Assembly: GCF_022554085.1 (NCBI RefSeq)
Contig: NZ_JAKFYR010000002.1
Location: 124,001-188,000, forward strand
Length of the DNA stretch: 64,000 nt
From: Rhodococcus sp. CH91
GTDB lineage: Bacteria > Actinomycetota > Actinomycetes > Mycobacteriales > Mycobacteriaceae
Direction of reading: 5' to 3'
Below are positions 54,178 to 63,574 of this stretch, one piece after another (the stretch's first letter is position 1; every line of letters starts with the position of its first letter). The notes under the pieces were generated by a model. It worked only from the letters and a program-made list of their open reading frames with translations. It was not told where the DNA came from and did not search any database. A program made the position numbers and the translations under genes.

Positions 54178-55113
54178 CTAGTAACCGGCACTCGGATCGA
54201 TCACGGCCGTCGGTACGAGGCCCGACGCGAACCGGGTGACGTTCTCGGTGACATGCTCGAGATAGGCCGGGACCCGGAGCGGGGGAGGGTTCGAATCGTG
54301 CGGAGTGATCATCGCATTGGGCAGTGACCACAGCGGATGCCCGTCCGGAAGGGGCTGGGGGTCGGTGACGTCGAGACCGGCGCCGGCGATGGCACCGGAC
54401 CGCAGTGCGGCTACGAGCGCGTCGGTATCGACGAGATCTCCACGGGCGACGTTGATCATCCACGCGGTGGGTTTCATCGCTGCGAGTTCCCCGGCGCCGA
54501 CGAGTCGTTCGACATCGCGTGTGGCGGTTGCAGAGATCACGAAATGATCGGCCAGGGACCAGATCTCGTCGATCCGTTCGACCGGGAACGTTTCGACGGC
54601 GCCTGGAACCGGACGCCCGGTGCGGGTGACCGCGAGTGCGTGGGCACCCAAGGCGGCCAGCATCGGGATGAGTGCCCGTCCGACACCGCCCGCTCCGACG
54701 ATCCCGACGGTGGCGCCCCGGAGTGTGCCGATGGCAGGAGCAAGCGATTCGGGTGTCCACGAGGTGGCGGACAGATGGGCGGGCAGCGCCCGCACCCCGG
54801 CGAGGAGGAGCATGAGCGCGTGTTCGGCGACGGCCGCCGAATAGGCGCCCGCCGCGGAGGTCCAGGTGACGTGGGGATGGGCCTTGACGATGCCCTGGGA
54901 CAACCAGTACTCGACTCCGGCGGAGGGCAGCTGTACCCATCGCACGGAGACGGGAAGGAAGTCGGGAAAGGATTCGACGCCGGCCGTCCAGACGAGTGCG
55001 TCCGGTGTCTCCTCGAGCCCGCACGGCAGCCCGCCGCCTGCCACGACCGCCCGCTCGAAACGCGGATCGCGATCGGGGCCGACAGCGATACGGGGCGCAC
55101 GCTCGGAGGTCAT
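54178..55113 (-). CDS. D-isomer-specific 2-hydroxyacid dehydrogenase
   Basis: 311 residues from ATG at 55113. Rossmann motif GIVGAGGVGRAL at about 140-151, catalytic residues Arg in INVARGDLVDTDALVAALRSG, Glu/Asp in AGLDVTDPQPLP and His in NAMITPHDS. The substrate loop WTSAAGAYSAAVAEHALML is family type. It reduces or oxidises a 2-oxo acid with NAD(P)H. It is 102 bases from ectC, same strand; connection to ectoine is not clear. Confidence 0.88.
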   Translation of the reverse strand: MTSERAPRIAVGPDRDPRFERAVVAGGGLPCGLEETPDALVWTAGVESFPDFLPVSVRWVQLPSAGVEYWLSQGIVKAHPHVTWTSAAGAYSAAVAEHALMLLLAGVRALPAHLSATSWTPESLAPAIGTLRGATVGIVGAGGVGRALIPMLAALGAHALAVTRTGRPVPGAVETFPVERIDEIWSLADHFVISATATRDVERLVGAGELAAMKPTAWMINVARGDLVDTDALVAALRSGAIAGAGLDVTDPQPLPDGHPLWSLPNAMITPHDSNPPPLRVPAYLEHVTENVTRFASGLVPTAVIDPSAGY

Positions 55114-55215
55114 ATTCCAGACTCCCATCGTCCGCCCCGTATCGTCACATCGTTCATCGTGCGTCAGTCCGGAAGTTCCCGCGCCGGAATCGCACGACCT
55201 GTGTCCACGCCCGGA

Positions 55216-55614
55216 TCAGGCAGGTTCCTCGATGAGGGGGTAGACACCGTTCTCGTCGTGCACCTCACGGCCGGTGACCGGCGGATTGAACACGCACAGC
55301 ATGCGCATCCGCGTCTCGGGAAGGACGCGGTGACGCTCGTGGCCGTCGAGCAGGTACATCGAGCCGGGAGCGAGGTCGTACTCCACGTCGTTGTCGAGAT
55401 CCTGCAGCTTTCCCGTGCCCTCGACCAGCCACACCGCCTCCACGTGGTTCGCGTAGTGGAACTCGTTGACGGTTCCGGGCTCGATGGTCGTCTCGTGGAA
55501 CGAGAAGCCCACCTTGTCCCCGGCGAGCACGATGCGCTTGCTGCGCCACTGGCCGTCCTCCGAGACGACGTCGCGCTCGGTTCCGGTGATCTCTTCTGTT
55601 GTGCGAACGATCAT
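55216..55614 (-). CDS. ectC: L-ectoine synthase
   Basis: 132 residues, cupin fold; ATG at 55614. MIVRTTEEITGTERDVVSEDG, WRSKRIVLAGDKVGFSFHETTI, FHYANHVEAVWLVEGTGKL and LLDGHERHRVLPETRMRMLCVFNPP are the EctC hallmark. It closes N-gamma-acetyl-diaminobutyrate to ectoine. Last of ectABC. No ectD (hydroxylase) is in the neighbourhood. Confidence 0.97.
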   Translation of the reverse strand: MIVRTTEEITGTERDVVSEDGQWRSKRIVLAGDKVGFSFHETTIEPGTVNEFHYANHVEAVWLVEGTGKLQDLDNDVEYDLAPGSMYLLDGHERHRVLPETRMRMLCVFNPPVTGREVHDENGVYPLIEEPA

Positions 55615-55670
55615 GGTTGTCGGAAGTCCTTCTTCTGCAGTTCGGTTCGGGATGCGGGGACGGTCACCGC

Positions 55671-56960
55671 TCAGGAACGGACCTTGGCGGTCGCTTCCGC
55701 GAGGATGTTGAGCCCGAATTCCAGTTCGTCGTCGGTGATGGTCAGCGGCGGGAGCAGCTTGACGACCTCGTCCGACGGGCCCGAGGTCTCCGCGAGCAGA
55801 CCCTCTCCGAAGGCCAGCGAGCACACCTTCTGGGCGTCGTCCGGGTTCTCGAAGACCAGACCCTGCACCAGGCCGCGACCACGGGTGGAGACACCGTCGA
55901 ACATGTCCGACAGGTTCATGAAGGTCTGACGGATGCGTTCGCCCTTGCGGAGGGTGTCACGCTGGAGCTTGTCGTCGGCCCAGTAGTGCTCGAGCGCAGC
56001 GGTGGCGGTGACGAATGCCGGGTTGTTGCCGCGGAAGGTGCCGTTGTGCTCGCCCGGTCCCCACACGTCGAGTTCGCGCTTGAAGAGGGTGAGGGCGAGA
56101 GGCATGCCGTAGCCACCGATCGACTTCGACAGGGTCACGATGTCGGGAGTGATGCCGGCGATCTCGAACGAGAAGAACGGTCCCGTGCGGCCGCAGCCCA
56201 TCTGCACATCGTCGACGATGAGCAGGATGTCGCGCTCGCGGCACAGATCCGCCAGTGCCCGAAGCCATTCCGGCCGAGCGACGTTCACGCCGCCCTCGCC
56301 CTGCACCGTCTCGACGATGACCGCGGCGGGACGGTTGAGGCCGCTGCCCGCGTCGTCGAGGACGCGGGAGAACCACTGGAAGTCCTCCGTGACGCCGTTG
56401 AAGTAGTTGTCGAACGGCATCGGGGTGGCGTGGACGAGGGGGATACCCGCACCCGCGCGCTTCATCGAGTTGCCCGTCACCGACAGCGCGCCCAGGGTCA
56501 TGCCGTGGAAAGCATTGGTGAAGTTGATGATCGATTCGCGGCCGGTGACCTTGCGGGCGAGCTTGAGTGCCGCCTCGACCGCGTTCGTGCCCGTCGGGCC
56601 GGGGAACTGGACCTTGTAGTCCAGGCCGCGAGGGGCGAGCACGTGTGACTCGAAGGTCTCGAGCAGCTTGCGCTTGGCGACGGTGTGCATGTCGAGGCCG
56701 TGGGTGATGCCGTCGCCCATGATGTAGTCGACGAGGGCGGACTTGAGGACCGGGTTGTTGTGCCCGTAGTTCAGGGCTCCGGCGCCGGCGAAGAAGTCGA
56801 GATAGTCCTTCCCGTCTTCGCTGCGCAGCCAGGATCCCGACGCTTTCTCGAATACCGTGGGCCATCCGCGGCTGTAACTGCGCACCTCGGATTCCAAATG
56901 CGAGAAAATCGCTGTATCGGACTTCTGGGCGGTTTCGGGCTTGTGCTCCAGGATGGTCAT
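55671..56960 (-). CDS. ectB: Diaminobutyrate-2-oxoglutarate aminotransferase
   Basis: 429 residues, ATG at 56960 with GGAGGACC. Class III PLP aminotransferase: GAGALNYGHNNP, FPGPTGTNAVEAALKLARK, FTNAFHGMTLGALSVTG, VDDVQMGCGRTG and the PLP lysine in TLSKSIGGYG. It makes L-2,4-diaminobutyrate from aspartate semialdehyde. Between ectA and ectC. Confidence 0.97.
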   Translation of the reverse strand: MTILEHKPETAQKSDTAIFSHLESEVRSYSRGWPTVFEKASGSWLRSEDGKDYLDFFAGAGALNYGHNNPVLKSALVDYIMGDGITHGLDMHTVAKRKLLETFESHVLAPRGLDYKVQFPGPTGTNAVEAALKLARKVTGRESIINFTNAFHGMTLGALSVTGNSMKRAGAGIPLVHATPMPFDNYFNGVTEDFQWFSRVLDDAGSGLNRPAAVIVETVQGEGGVNVARPEWLRALADLCRERDILLIVDDVQMGCGRTGPFFSFEIAGITPDIVTLSKSIGGYGMPLALTLFKRELDVWGPGEHNGTFRGNNPAFVTATAALEHYWADDKLQRDTLRKGERIRQTFMNLSDMFDGVSTRGRGLVQGLVFENPDDAQKVCSLAFGEGLLAETSGPSDEVVKLLPPLTITDDELEFGLNILAEATAKVRS

Positions 56961-57022
56961 TTTTCGTGGTCCTCCTGCGATGTTTCGAAAATTATGCGAT
57001 TTTGCGCGCACGGGCGCAGCGA

Positions 57023-57607
57023 TCATTCACCGATGGTGTAGAGATCCTCGGCCAGATGCGAATCAGGGAAATCGTCGGGCGCGAACAGCTCGGTGCGGGT
57101 GATATGTGTTCCGCGGCGGCGCGCGAGCGCGGTGAACATGGCGATCGATGCCTCGTTGTCGGGACTCACCGTCGTTTCGAGACGGGTCACGCCGAGTGGT
57201 GCGAGGCGATCGAGCAGCGCGTCGAGCATCCGGCCGGCTACTCCGCGGCCACGCTGATCAGCGTCGACGGCCACCTGCCAGACGAACAGCGTCGCAGGGG
57301 CATCGGGACGGCGGTAGCCGGTGACGAACCCTACGGGACGATCGGCGTCGTCCGTTGCGACGACCGATGTGTCGGCGAAATCGCGACACCACAACACATA
57401 TGCATAACCGGAATTGACGTCGAGAACCTGCGAATCGCGTGCGATCTGCCAGATCCGCTTTCCGTCGTCGATACGCGGAGGGCGAAATTCGATCACAGCC
57501 GGTTCGTTACCGGACTCGGCAATGGCGGCCACCTCCTGCGAGATGACCGCGGTCCTCACATCAGCCGAGTCGGGGGATGGGGTACTGCTTTCCTTGACGG
57601 GCCTCAT
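57023..57607 (-). CDS. ectA: Diaminobutyrate acetyltransferase
   Basis: 194 residues from ATG at 57607 (GAAAGGACAT). GNAT fold with acetyl-CoA loop DADQRGRGVAGRMLDALLDR and the EctA-type FRPPRIDDGKRIWQIARDSQVLDVNSGYAYVLWCRDFADTSVVA. It acetylates diaminobutyrate. 62 bases before ectB. First of the operon; a CRP/GlxR palindrome lies 95 bases upstream. Confidence 0.95.
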   Translation of the reverse strand: MRPVKESSTPSPDSADVRTAVISQEVAAIAESGNEPAVIEFRPPRIDDGKRIWQIARDSQVLDVNSGYAYVLWCRDFADTSVVATDDADRPVGFVTGYRRPDAPATLFVWQVAVDADQRGRGVAGRMLDALLDRLAPLGVTRLETTVSPDNEASIAMFTALARRRGTHITRTELFAPDDFPDSHLAEDLYTIGE

Positions 57608-57701
57608 ATGTCCTTTCAACCTAACAACTTCCGGTGTCGAGATCACCCCATTGGCCGGAATCGGGATCGGAACCCTGCGGTCCGTGCAGGTCGAGTGCAT
57701 G

Positions 57702-57719
57702 TTGTGATGCCGGTCACAA
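57702..57719. promoter_or_regulatory. Perfect CRP/GlxR-type operator before ectABC
   Basis: TTGTGA-tgccgg-TCACAA, a perfect inverted repeat that fits TGTGA-N6-TCACA exactly. It is in the 141-base gap between ectA (start 57607) and recQ-like gene (stop 57749), so ectABC is the only natural target. Confidence 0.7.
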
Positions 57720-57748
57720 ACATGTAGCGTCGCGCCTCCTCATAGCGA

Positions 57749-59863
57749 TTACTTCGGGCTCGCGAGGGCGAACGGCAGCACCGCGTCGGCTCCCGCGGCG
57801 ACGAGGGTTCTCGCCGCCATCGTGAGCGTCCAGCCGGTGTCGGTCACCGCGTCGACGAGGAGGATCGGACCACGGAGCCCGTGCAGGTCGGGCTCTTCCC
57901 ACGCATCGACGAGTGCGGCGACCCGGTATGCCGAGTTCGCGGCCGTCGGGTCTGTATTCCCCGTTCGTCGCCGAAGTACACCTAGATCTCGTAGACGACC
58001 GATTTGCGCCAATCGGGACGCGAGTGACGACACGAGGACGGGGTGCGAAGCCGAATCCAGCGCCATGACCGAGGTCGGCCGTTCGTCCCAGTCCCAGGCA
58101 GCCAGGACCGCGATCGCCGCGTCGACCACCGCTTTCGGTGCCTCGCCGTCCGGCCCGTCGAGCAGTTCCCGCAACCGCGGGCCCCACCCCAGATCCGACA
58201 GTCTGCCCAGCACGCGACCGGGGCGAGGTCCGTCCGTGATGCGGCCCGACAGCCGGACTCCGAGGGTGGGCATCCCGGTGGGCCACTGACGGCGTGGCGG
58301 CAGATCGATGCCGGGGCGTTCGAGGCGGGCGCGGGTCCGGGCGACGTCCTCGTCGCCGACCGTCGTCGGCCACCGGGAGCCGGTGCAGTTGTCACAGCGG
58401 CCGCAGCCGGGCCCCCGAGCGTCCAATTCCGGGTCGTCGAGCTGGCGGCGCAGGAACACCATGCGGCATTCGGTGGTGCGCTCGTATTCGAGCATCGCCT
58501 CCTGCTCGGCGGCTCGGGCCTCCTCGAGCCGGCCGTAGCGCTCCTCGTCGTACGTCCACGGCCGGCCGGTGGCGATCCAGCCGCCCTTCACCCTCTTCAC
58601 GGCGCCGTCCACGTCGAGCACCTTGAGCACCATCTCGAGGCGGGAGCGGTTGAGGTCGACCTGAGGTTCGAGTGCCGGAGTCGACACCGGCCGTTCGGTG
58701 TCGAGCGCAGCGATCACGCGGCGCACAAGCGATTCCTCGGGGAAGGCGACCGAGGCGAACCATTCCCAGATCCGGCGGTCCTCCGGGCCGGGGAGCAGAA
58801 CCACTTCGGCGCGTTCGGTCGAGCGGCCCGCCCTGCCGACCTGCTGGTAGTAGGAGATCGGGGACGAGGGTGCGCCGAGGTGGACGACGAAGCCCAGGTC
58901 GGGCTTGTCGAAACCCATGCCCAGCGCCGAGGTGGCGACGAGAGCCTTGACCTTGTTGTCGAGGAGGTCGGCTTCGAGCTGTTCGCGTTCGGCCGGTTCG
59001 GTCTGCCCCGTGTAGGCCGCCACCGCGTAGCCACGGTCGGACAGCAGAGCGGCGAGATCGCGCGCCGCCGAGACCGTCAGCGCGTACACGATGCCCGAGC
59101 CCGGCAGCTCCTCGAGATGCCGGGCGAGCCACGCCGCGCGCCGCGCGGGCTCGTCGATCCGCACGACGGACAGGTGGAGCGAGGGACGGTCGAGACCTCC
59201 GCGCAGCACCAGGGTGCCCTCGGAGGAGGAATCCCCGTTCCCGCCGACCCCGAGCTGAGCGGCGATATCGGCCACCACCCGGTCGTTGGCGGTGGCGGTC
59301 GTCGCCAGCACCGGCACGTCCTCGCCGAGTTCGGACACGAGCGTGCGGATGCGCCGGTAATCCGGCCGGAAGTCGTGACCCCAGTCCGAGACGCAGTGCG
59401 CCTCGTCGACGACCACCAGCCCGGCGTCGCGTGCGAGGGAGGGCAGCACCTGGTCGCGGAAGTCGGGATTGTTGAGGCGTTCGGGGCTGACGAGAAGCAC
59501 GTCGATCTCGCCGGCGGCGATCCGCCGGTGGATGTCCTCCCATTCCGTGACGTTGCCGGAGTTGATGGTCGCAGCGTGCACCCCGGCGCGTTCGGCGGCC
59601 GCGACCTGGTTGCGCATCAGGGCGAGCAGAGGGGACACGATCACCGTCGGGCCCCGGCCCTGACCGCGCAGCAATTTGGCGGAGATGAAGTAGACGGCGG
59701 ATTTCCCCCAGCCGGTGCGCTGGACGACGAGTGCCCGGCGACGGTGGACGACGAGCGCTTCGATGGCGGCCCACTGGTCGTCGCGTAAGCGGGCACCGGG
59801 GCCGGCGAGTTCGCGGAGAAGGTGTTCGGCGTCGTCGCGCAAGAGGTCGCTGGAGTCGGTCAT
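57749..59863 (-). CDS. RecQ-family helicase fused to a phosphoribosyltransferase-like domain
   Basis: 704 residues from ATG at 59863. Helicase: Walker A GWGKS (51-55), DEAHCVSDWGHDFR, TTATAND, SALGMGFDKPDL, QQVGRAGR. A zinc-binding set ECRMVF...CGRCDNC follows at about 495-530. Beyond about 550 is a different domain ending GPILLVDAVTDTGWTLT (665-681), the PRPP-binding loop of type I phosphoribosyltransferases. The helicase unwinds DNA 3-prime to 5-prime; the tail may bind nucleotides. Such fusions occur in actinobacteria; the role is unclear. Confidence 0.87.
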   Translation of the reverse strand: MTDSSDLLRDDAEHLLRELAGPGARLRDDQWAAIEALVVHRRRALVVQRTGWGKSAVYFISAKLLRGQGRGPTVIVSPLLALMRNQVAAAERAGVHAATINSGNVTEWEDIHRRIAAGEIDVLLVSPERLNNPDFRDQVLPSLARDAGLVVVDEAHCVSDWGHDFRPDYRRIRTLVSELGEDVPVLATTATANDRVVADIAAQLGVGGNGDSSSEGTLVLRGGLDRPSLHLSVVRIDEPARRAAWLARHLEELPGSGIVYALTVSAARDLAALLSDRGYAVAAYTGQTEPAEREQLEADLLDNKVKALVATSALGMGFDKPDLGFVVHLGAPSSPISYYQQVGRAGRSTERAEVVLLPGPEDRRIWEWFASVAFPEESLVRRVIAALDTERPVSTPALEPQVDLNRSRLEMVLKVLDVDGAVKRVKGGWIATGRPWTYDEERYGRLEEARAAEQEAMLEYERTTECRMVFLRRQLDDPELDARGPGCGRCDNCTGSRWPTTVGDEDVARTRARLERPGIDLPPRRQWPTGMPTLGVRLSGRITDGPRPGRVLGRLSDLGWGPRLRELLDGPDGEAPKAVVDAAIAVLAAWDWDERPTSVMALDSASHPVLVSSLASRLAQIGRLRDLGVLRRRTGNTDPTAANSAYRVAALVDAWEEPDLHGLRGPILLVDAVTDTGWTLTMAARTLVAAGADAVLPFALASPK

Positions 59864-60176
59864 GGGCTCATCGTGCCCGACCGCCTCCTGTTCCGGGTTC
59901 GGCGAGCGGTCCGGTGGCCGCGGTGAGCGGTACCGACGGGGCGGCGAACGGGGATACCGGGAAGCGAGGGGCAGGCTTCCTCCCGTCACCTTTCATGGCA
60001 CCCAGTGCCACGAAAGGTAATGAAAATCGTGGTGTAAAATGTTGTGAAACAACGACTTCCGACCACAATGATCTTGGAGTGCGATCCGTGACACTCTGTG
60101 TCCCCCTTCGTGACGGCGATCGCCGACCCGGCCCGAGTGTGACGAGCGGATCTCCTCCGACGTTATGGTCGTCGTC
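59864..60176. other. 313-base divergent regulatory region before the CoA-transferase
   Basis: A 31-bp inverted repeat (59988-60018, listed apart), GTTGT-gaa-ACAAC (60041-60053), and AT-rich TGTAAAAT (60032-60039) are packed here. TATGGT at 60164-60169 ends 7 bases before the ATG of the CoA-transferase. No gene seen. Confidence 0.5.
59988..60018. repeat. 31-bp inverted repeat
   Basis: Two 14-base arms (ACCTTTCATGGCAC and GTGCCACGAAAGGT) with a 3-base loop and one mismatch. It is 159 bases before the CoA-transferase and 125 bases from the recQ-like start, on DNA free of genes. Could be an operator for a large dimer or a hairpin terminating antisense transcripts. Confidence 0.7.
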
Positions 60177-61754
60177 ATGTACGCAGCCCCTTCATCCCCC
60201 GCGGCGCAGCCTGTGGAGTCGGTCGTCGTGACCCCGGCCGAGGCGCGGGTACGTCATGAGGCATACCGCAGCAAGATCGTGTCGGCGCAGAAGGCCGTGC
60301 AGTGGATCCGCCCCGGCGACACCGTGGCCATCAGCGGATTCGCCAGCGCAGGCACCCCGAAGGCCGTGACCCCGGCCCTCGCCGAACACATCCGGCGCAC
60401 GCGCGCGACCGGCGGCGACTTCCGGATCAACCTCCTCACCGGCGCGTCGGTCGCCGCGGACACCGAACGCATGCTCGCCGAGGTCGACGGGATCGCGCTG
60501 CGTATGCCCTACCAGGCGGAACCCACCGCACGCGGGCGGATCAACGAAGGCCGCATGGACTACGTCGACATCCACCTGTCGCACGTCGCCCAGCAGGTCT
60601 GGGAGGGCTACTACGGGCGCGTTGACGTCGCGGTCGTGGAGATCTCCGGTATCACCGAGACGGGTGAACTCGTGCCCGCCACGTCCATCGGCAACAACAA
60701 GACCTGGCTCGACGTCGCCGAGAAGGTCATCCTCGAGGTCAACTCGTGGATTCCCGCCGAGATGGACGGCGTCCACGATGTCTACTACGGCACCGCGCTG
60801 CCGCCGCACCGCCGACCGATCGACCTCGTCGACGTCGAGGACCGCATCGGACGTCCCTATTTCCGGATCGACCCGGAACGCGTCGTCGCTGTCGTCGAGA
60901 CCGACCGGCCCGACAGCGCCACCGGGCTCACCGCTCCCGATGCCACCAGCAGCGCCATCGCCGATCACGTCCTCGACTTCTTCGCCCACGAGGTCGCCGC
61001 CGGCCGCCTGCCCGCAGACACGCTGCTCCCGCTGCAATCGGGCATCGGCAACGTCGCCAACGCGGTGCTCGCGGGCCTCGACCGCGGACCGTATCGTGGC
61101 CTGACCTGCTACTCCGAGGTCATCCAGGACGGCATGCTCGAACTCGTCAAGAACGGCACCGTCCGATTCGCCTCGGCGACCGCGCTGGCCCTGTCCGAGG
61201 CAGGACTGAACGACTTCGTCGAGAACATCGACTTCTACCGCCGGCACATCCTGTTGCGGCCGCAGGAGATCAGCAACCATCCCGAGATCGTGCGCCGGCT
61301 CGGCGTCATCGCCATGAACGGCATGCTCGAGGCGGACATCTACGGCAACGTCAACTCCACGCACGTCATGGGCACCCGCATCATGAACGGCATCGGTGGT
61401 TCGGGGGACTTCGCCCGCAACGGCTACCTGTCGATGTTCCTGAGCCCGTCCACCGCCCGCGACGGCTCGATCTCGTCGATCGTTCCGATGGTGCCGCACG
61501 TCGACCACACGGAACACGACGTGCAGGTCCTCGTGACCGAGCAGGGGCTCGCCGACCTGCGCGGCCTGTCGCCGCGTCGCCGCTCCCGGCTCGTGGTGGA
61601 ACGCTGCGCGCATCCGGACTACCGCGCGGAACTGCTCGACTACATCGAACGAGCCGAGGCTGCGCCGGGAGCCGGGCAGACCCCGCACCTGCTCGGGGAG
61701 GCGTTCTCGTTCCACGACCGCTACCAGCGCACGGGCACCATGCACGCGTCCTGA
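60177..61754 (+). CDS. Succinate/acetyl-CoA:CoA transferase
   Basis: 525 residues from ATG at 60177; an ATG at 60165 is also possible. SGFASAGTPKAVTPALAEHIR, NLLTGASVAADTERML, PLQSGIGNVANAVLAGL, GMLEADIYGNVNSTHVMGTRI and the oxyanion loop GIGGSGDFARN match acetyl-CoA hydrolase/succinyl-CoA:acetate transferase family I. It swaps CoA between succinyl-CoA and acetate. A TATGGT -10 candidate 7 bases ahead suggests leaderless translation. Confidence 0.9.
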   Translation: MYAAPSSPAAQPVESVVVTPAEARVRHEAYRSKIVSAQKAVQWIRPGDTVAISGFASAGTPKAVTPALAEHIRRTRATGGDFRINLLTGASVAADTERMLAEVDGIALRMPYQAEPTARGRINEGRMDYVDIHLSHVAQQVWEGYYGRVDVAVVEISGITETGELVPATSIGNNKTWLDVAEKVILEVNSWIPAEMDGVHDVYYGTALPPHRRPIDLVDVEDRIGRPYFRIDPERVVAVVETDRPDSATGLTAPDATSSAIADHVLDFFAHEVAAGRLPADTLLPLQSGIGNVANAVLAGLDRGPYRGLTCYSEVIQDGMLELVKNGTVRFASATALALSEAGLNDFVENIDFYRRHILLRPQEISNHPEIVRRLGVIAMNGMLEADIYGNVNSTHVMGTRIMNGIGGSGDFARNGYLSMFLSPSTARDGSISSIVPMVPHVDHTEHDVQVLVTEQGLADLRGLSPRRRSRLVVERCAHPDYRAELLDYIERAEAAPGAGQTPHLLGEAFSFHDRYQRTGTMHAS

Positions 61755-61823
61755 TCCACACGCCCCTCACGAGTCGGCCCCGGCACCACCTCAGCGGTAC
61801 CGGGGCCGACTCGTCTCGCCGAT

Positions 61824-62441
61824 TCAGCGAACAGGTGCCGGATCGATCTCCTGTTGCGGGAGGGTCGAGGAGATCACGGCCGTGATGTCCTGCAACGGGG
61901 TCGGTCCGGATCCGTCGGGGACGGTCAGCGCGACGTAGACCGGACGATCGACGACGAACCACGTGCTCGCGGGGATGCCCTCCTCGGCTCCGGACACCTC
62001 GAACCACTGCACGCCGTCGATCACCTGCAGGGCAGCGGCCTGGTCGAACTCGGCGGGCCGGTCGAGACCGCACCGCAGGACGACCTCCTCGCCGTCGGGC
62101 GACTGCCATGCCGCAGCTCCCACCGGCGCGGGATCGGCCAGTTCGGCGCGCGCGTAGTCGCCGACCTTCTCGGGCAGTGCCTCGATCAGCTGTGCGCAGG
62201 ACTCGGATTCGGCCTCGGGCGCCGGGACCGGGCCGAGGCCGACAGGGGTGTTCACCGGCGTCCGCGACACCACTACGGCCGCCACGACGACGCCCACCAG
62301 CAGCGCGACAGGCAGCGCGATCGCCGTCGCGATCAGCGCGGGACTGCGCCGGGTCTTCTCGGATCGGCGACCGTCACCGGGCGCCTCGTCGGCAGGATCG
62401 TGCTCGGAGGGTTCGTGGTCGGAAGCAGAGGTCTCGTTCAT
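61824..62441 (-). CDS. DUF3515 membrane-anchored protein
   Basis: 205 residues. A charged N terminus, one membrane segment (about 35-60, ALIATAIALPVALLVGVVVAAVVVS), then an exported domain with CAQLIEALPEKVGDYARAEL, VVLRCGLDRPAEF and TWFVVDRPVYVALTVP, matching DUF3515 of mycolic-acid bacteria. Two cysteines may bond. Function unknown. Divergent neighbour of thiL, as usual in this group. Confidence 0.85.
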   Translation of the reverse strand: MNETSASDHEPSEHDPADEAPGDGRRSEKTRRSPALIATAIALPVALLVGVVVAAVVVSRTPVNTPVGLGPVPAPEAESESCAQLIEALPEKVGDYARAELADPAPVGAAAWQSPDGEEVVLRCGLDRPAEFDQAAALQVIDGVQWFEVSGAEEGIPASTWFVVDRPVYVALTVPDGSGPTPLQDITAVISSTLPQQEIDPAPVR

Positions 62442-62549
62442 GGTGTCCAGCGTCCGGGCTCGGGGTCAGGGGCGGTAGCGTGGATCGAACGTAGCAGGGC
62501 GCTCGCCGGCTCTCTCCCGCCGCCGACCCAGAAAGAGGCGACCGTCACC

Positions 62550-63563
62550 GTGACGAACCCGACCGGACCCACCGTTTCCGATATCGGGGAGTTCCCCGTC
62601 ATCGAGCGGGCGGTGAAAGGGCGGCGACAACCCGGCACCACGCTGGTGGGTCCCGGGCACGACGCCGCGGTCGTCGCCGCGACCGACGGGCGTATCGCGG
62701 TGTCGACCGACATGCTCGTCGAAGGACGTCATTTCCGTCTCGACTGGTCGACCCCGCGGCAGGTCGGCCGCAAGGCCGTCGGCCAGAACGGGGCGGATGT
62801 CGCTGCCGTCGGGGCACGGCCCACCGCCTTCGTCGTGGGTCTCGGATGCCCGCCCGGCACCCCTGTCGCCGTCCTCGACGAGATCTCCGCCGGGATCGGG
62901 GAGGCCGCGGAAGAGATCGGAGCGGGAGTCGTCGGGGGAGATCTCGTGCAGGCAGGGCAGGTGATCGTCTCGGTCACCGTGCTCGGCGAACTCGAGGGAC
63001 GAGCCCCGCTGCTCCGCTCCGGCGCCCGTCCCGGAGACATCGTCGCGCTCGCCGGGACGACGGGTCGTTCGGCCGCCGGTCTGGCCCTGTTGCTCGCCGG
63101 AAACCGGGATTTTCCCGAACTGATCGAGTCGCACCTGGTGCCGGTCCCGCCCTACAGCGCAGGTCCCGCCGCGGCCGTAGCGGGAGCGCACGCATGCACC
63201 GACATCTCCGACGGGCTCGTTGCCGACCTCGGGCACATCTGCGCCGCGTCGGGCGTGTCCGTGGACCTGGACTCCGGTGCCCTCGCTCCCGGTCCGCGGC
63301 TCCGGGATGCCGCCGCGGCACTGACCGCCGACCCTTGGGAATGGGTCCTCACCGGCGGGGAGGATCACGCACTCGCCGCGTGCTTTCCCGCCGACATCCC
63401 GCTCCCGGAAGGGTGGCGGCCGATCGGGAGGGTGGCCCAGGGCAGCGGCGGAGATCCAGACCACGGCGGCGGGGTGAGCCTCGACGGAGAGCAGCGGACC
63501 GGCCCGGGAGGTTGGGAGAGCTTCTCGCCGGGCACCGCGCGCCGGCGGAGTCGCTCGAGATAG
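62550..63563 (+). CDS. thiL: Thiamine-monophosphate kinase
   Basis: 337 residues from GTG at 62550 (AAAGAGGCG upstream). GPGHDAAVVAA, STDMLVEGRHFRLDWS, VGRKAVGQNGADVAAVGARP, GGDLVQAGQ and CTDISDGLVADLGHICAASGV are ThiL motifs with the metal aspartates. It makes thiamine diphosphate. The last 40 residues are an atypical Gly/Arg-rich tail. Confidence 0.95.
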   Translation: MTNPTGPTVSDIGEFPVIERAVKGRRQPGTTLVGPGHDAAVVAATDGRIAVSTDMLVEGRHFRLDWSTPRQVGRKAVGQNGADVAAVGARPTAFVVGLGCPPGTPVAVLDEISAGIGEAAEEIGAGVVGGDLVQAGQVIVSVTVLGELEGRAPLLRSGARPGDIVALAGTTGRSAAGLALLLAGNRDFPELIESHLVPVPPYSAGPAAAVAGAHACTDISDGLVADLGHICAASGVSVDLDSGALAPGPRLRDAAAALTADPWEWVLTGGEDHALAACFPADIPLPEGWRPIGRVAQGSGGDPDHGGGVSLDGEQRTGPGGWESFSPGTARRRSRSR

Positions 63564-63574
63564 GTTCTGGAGCC

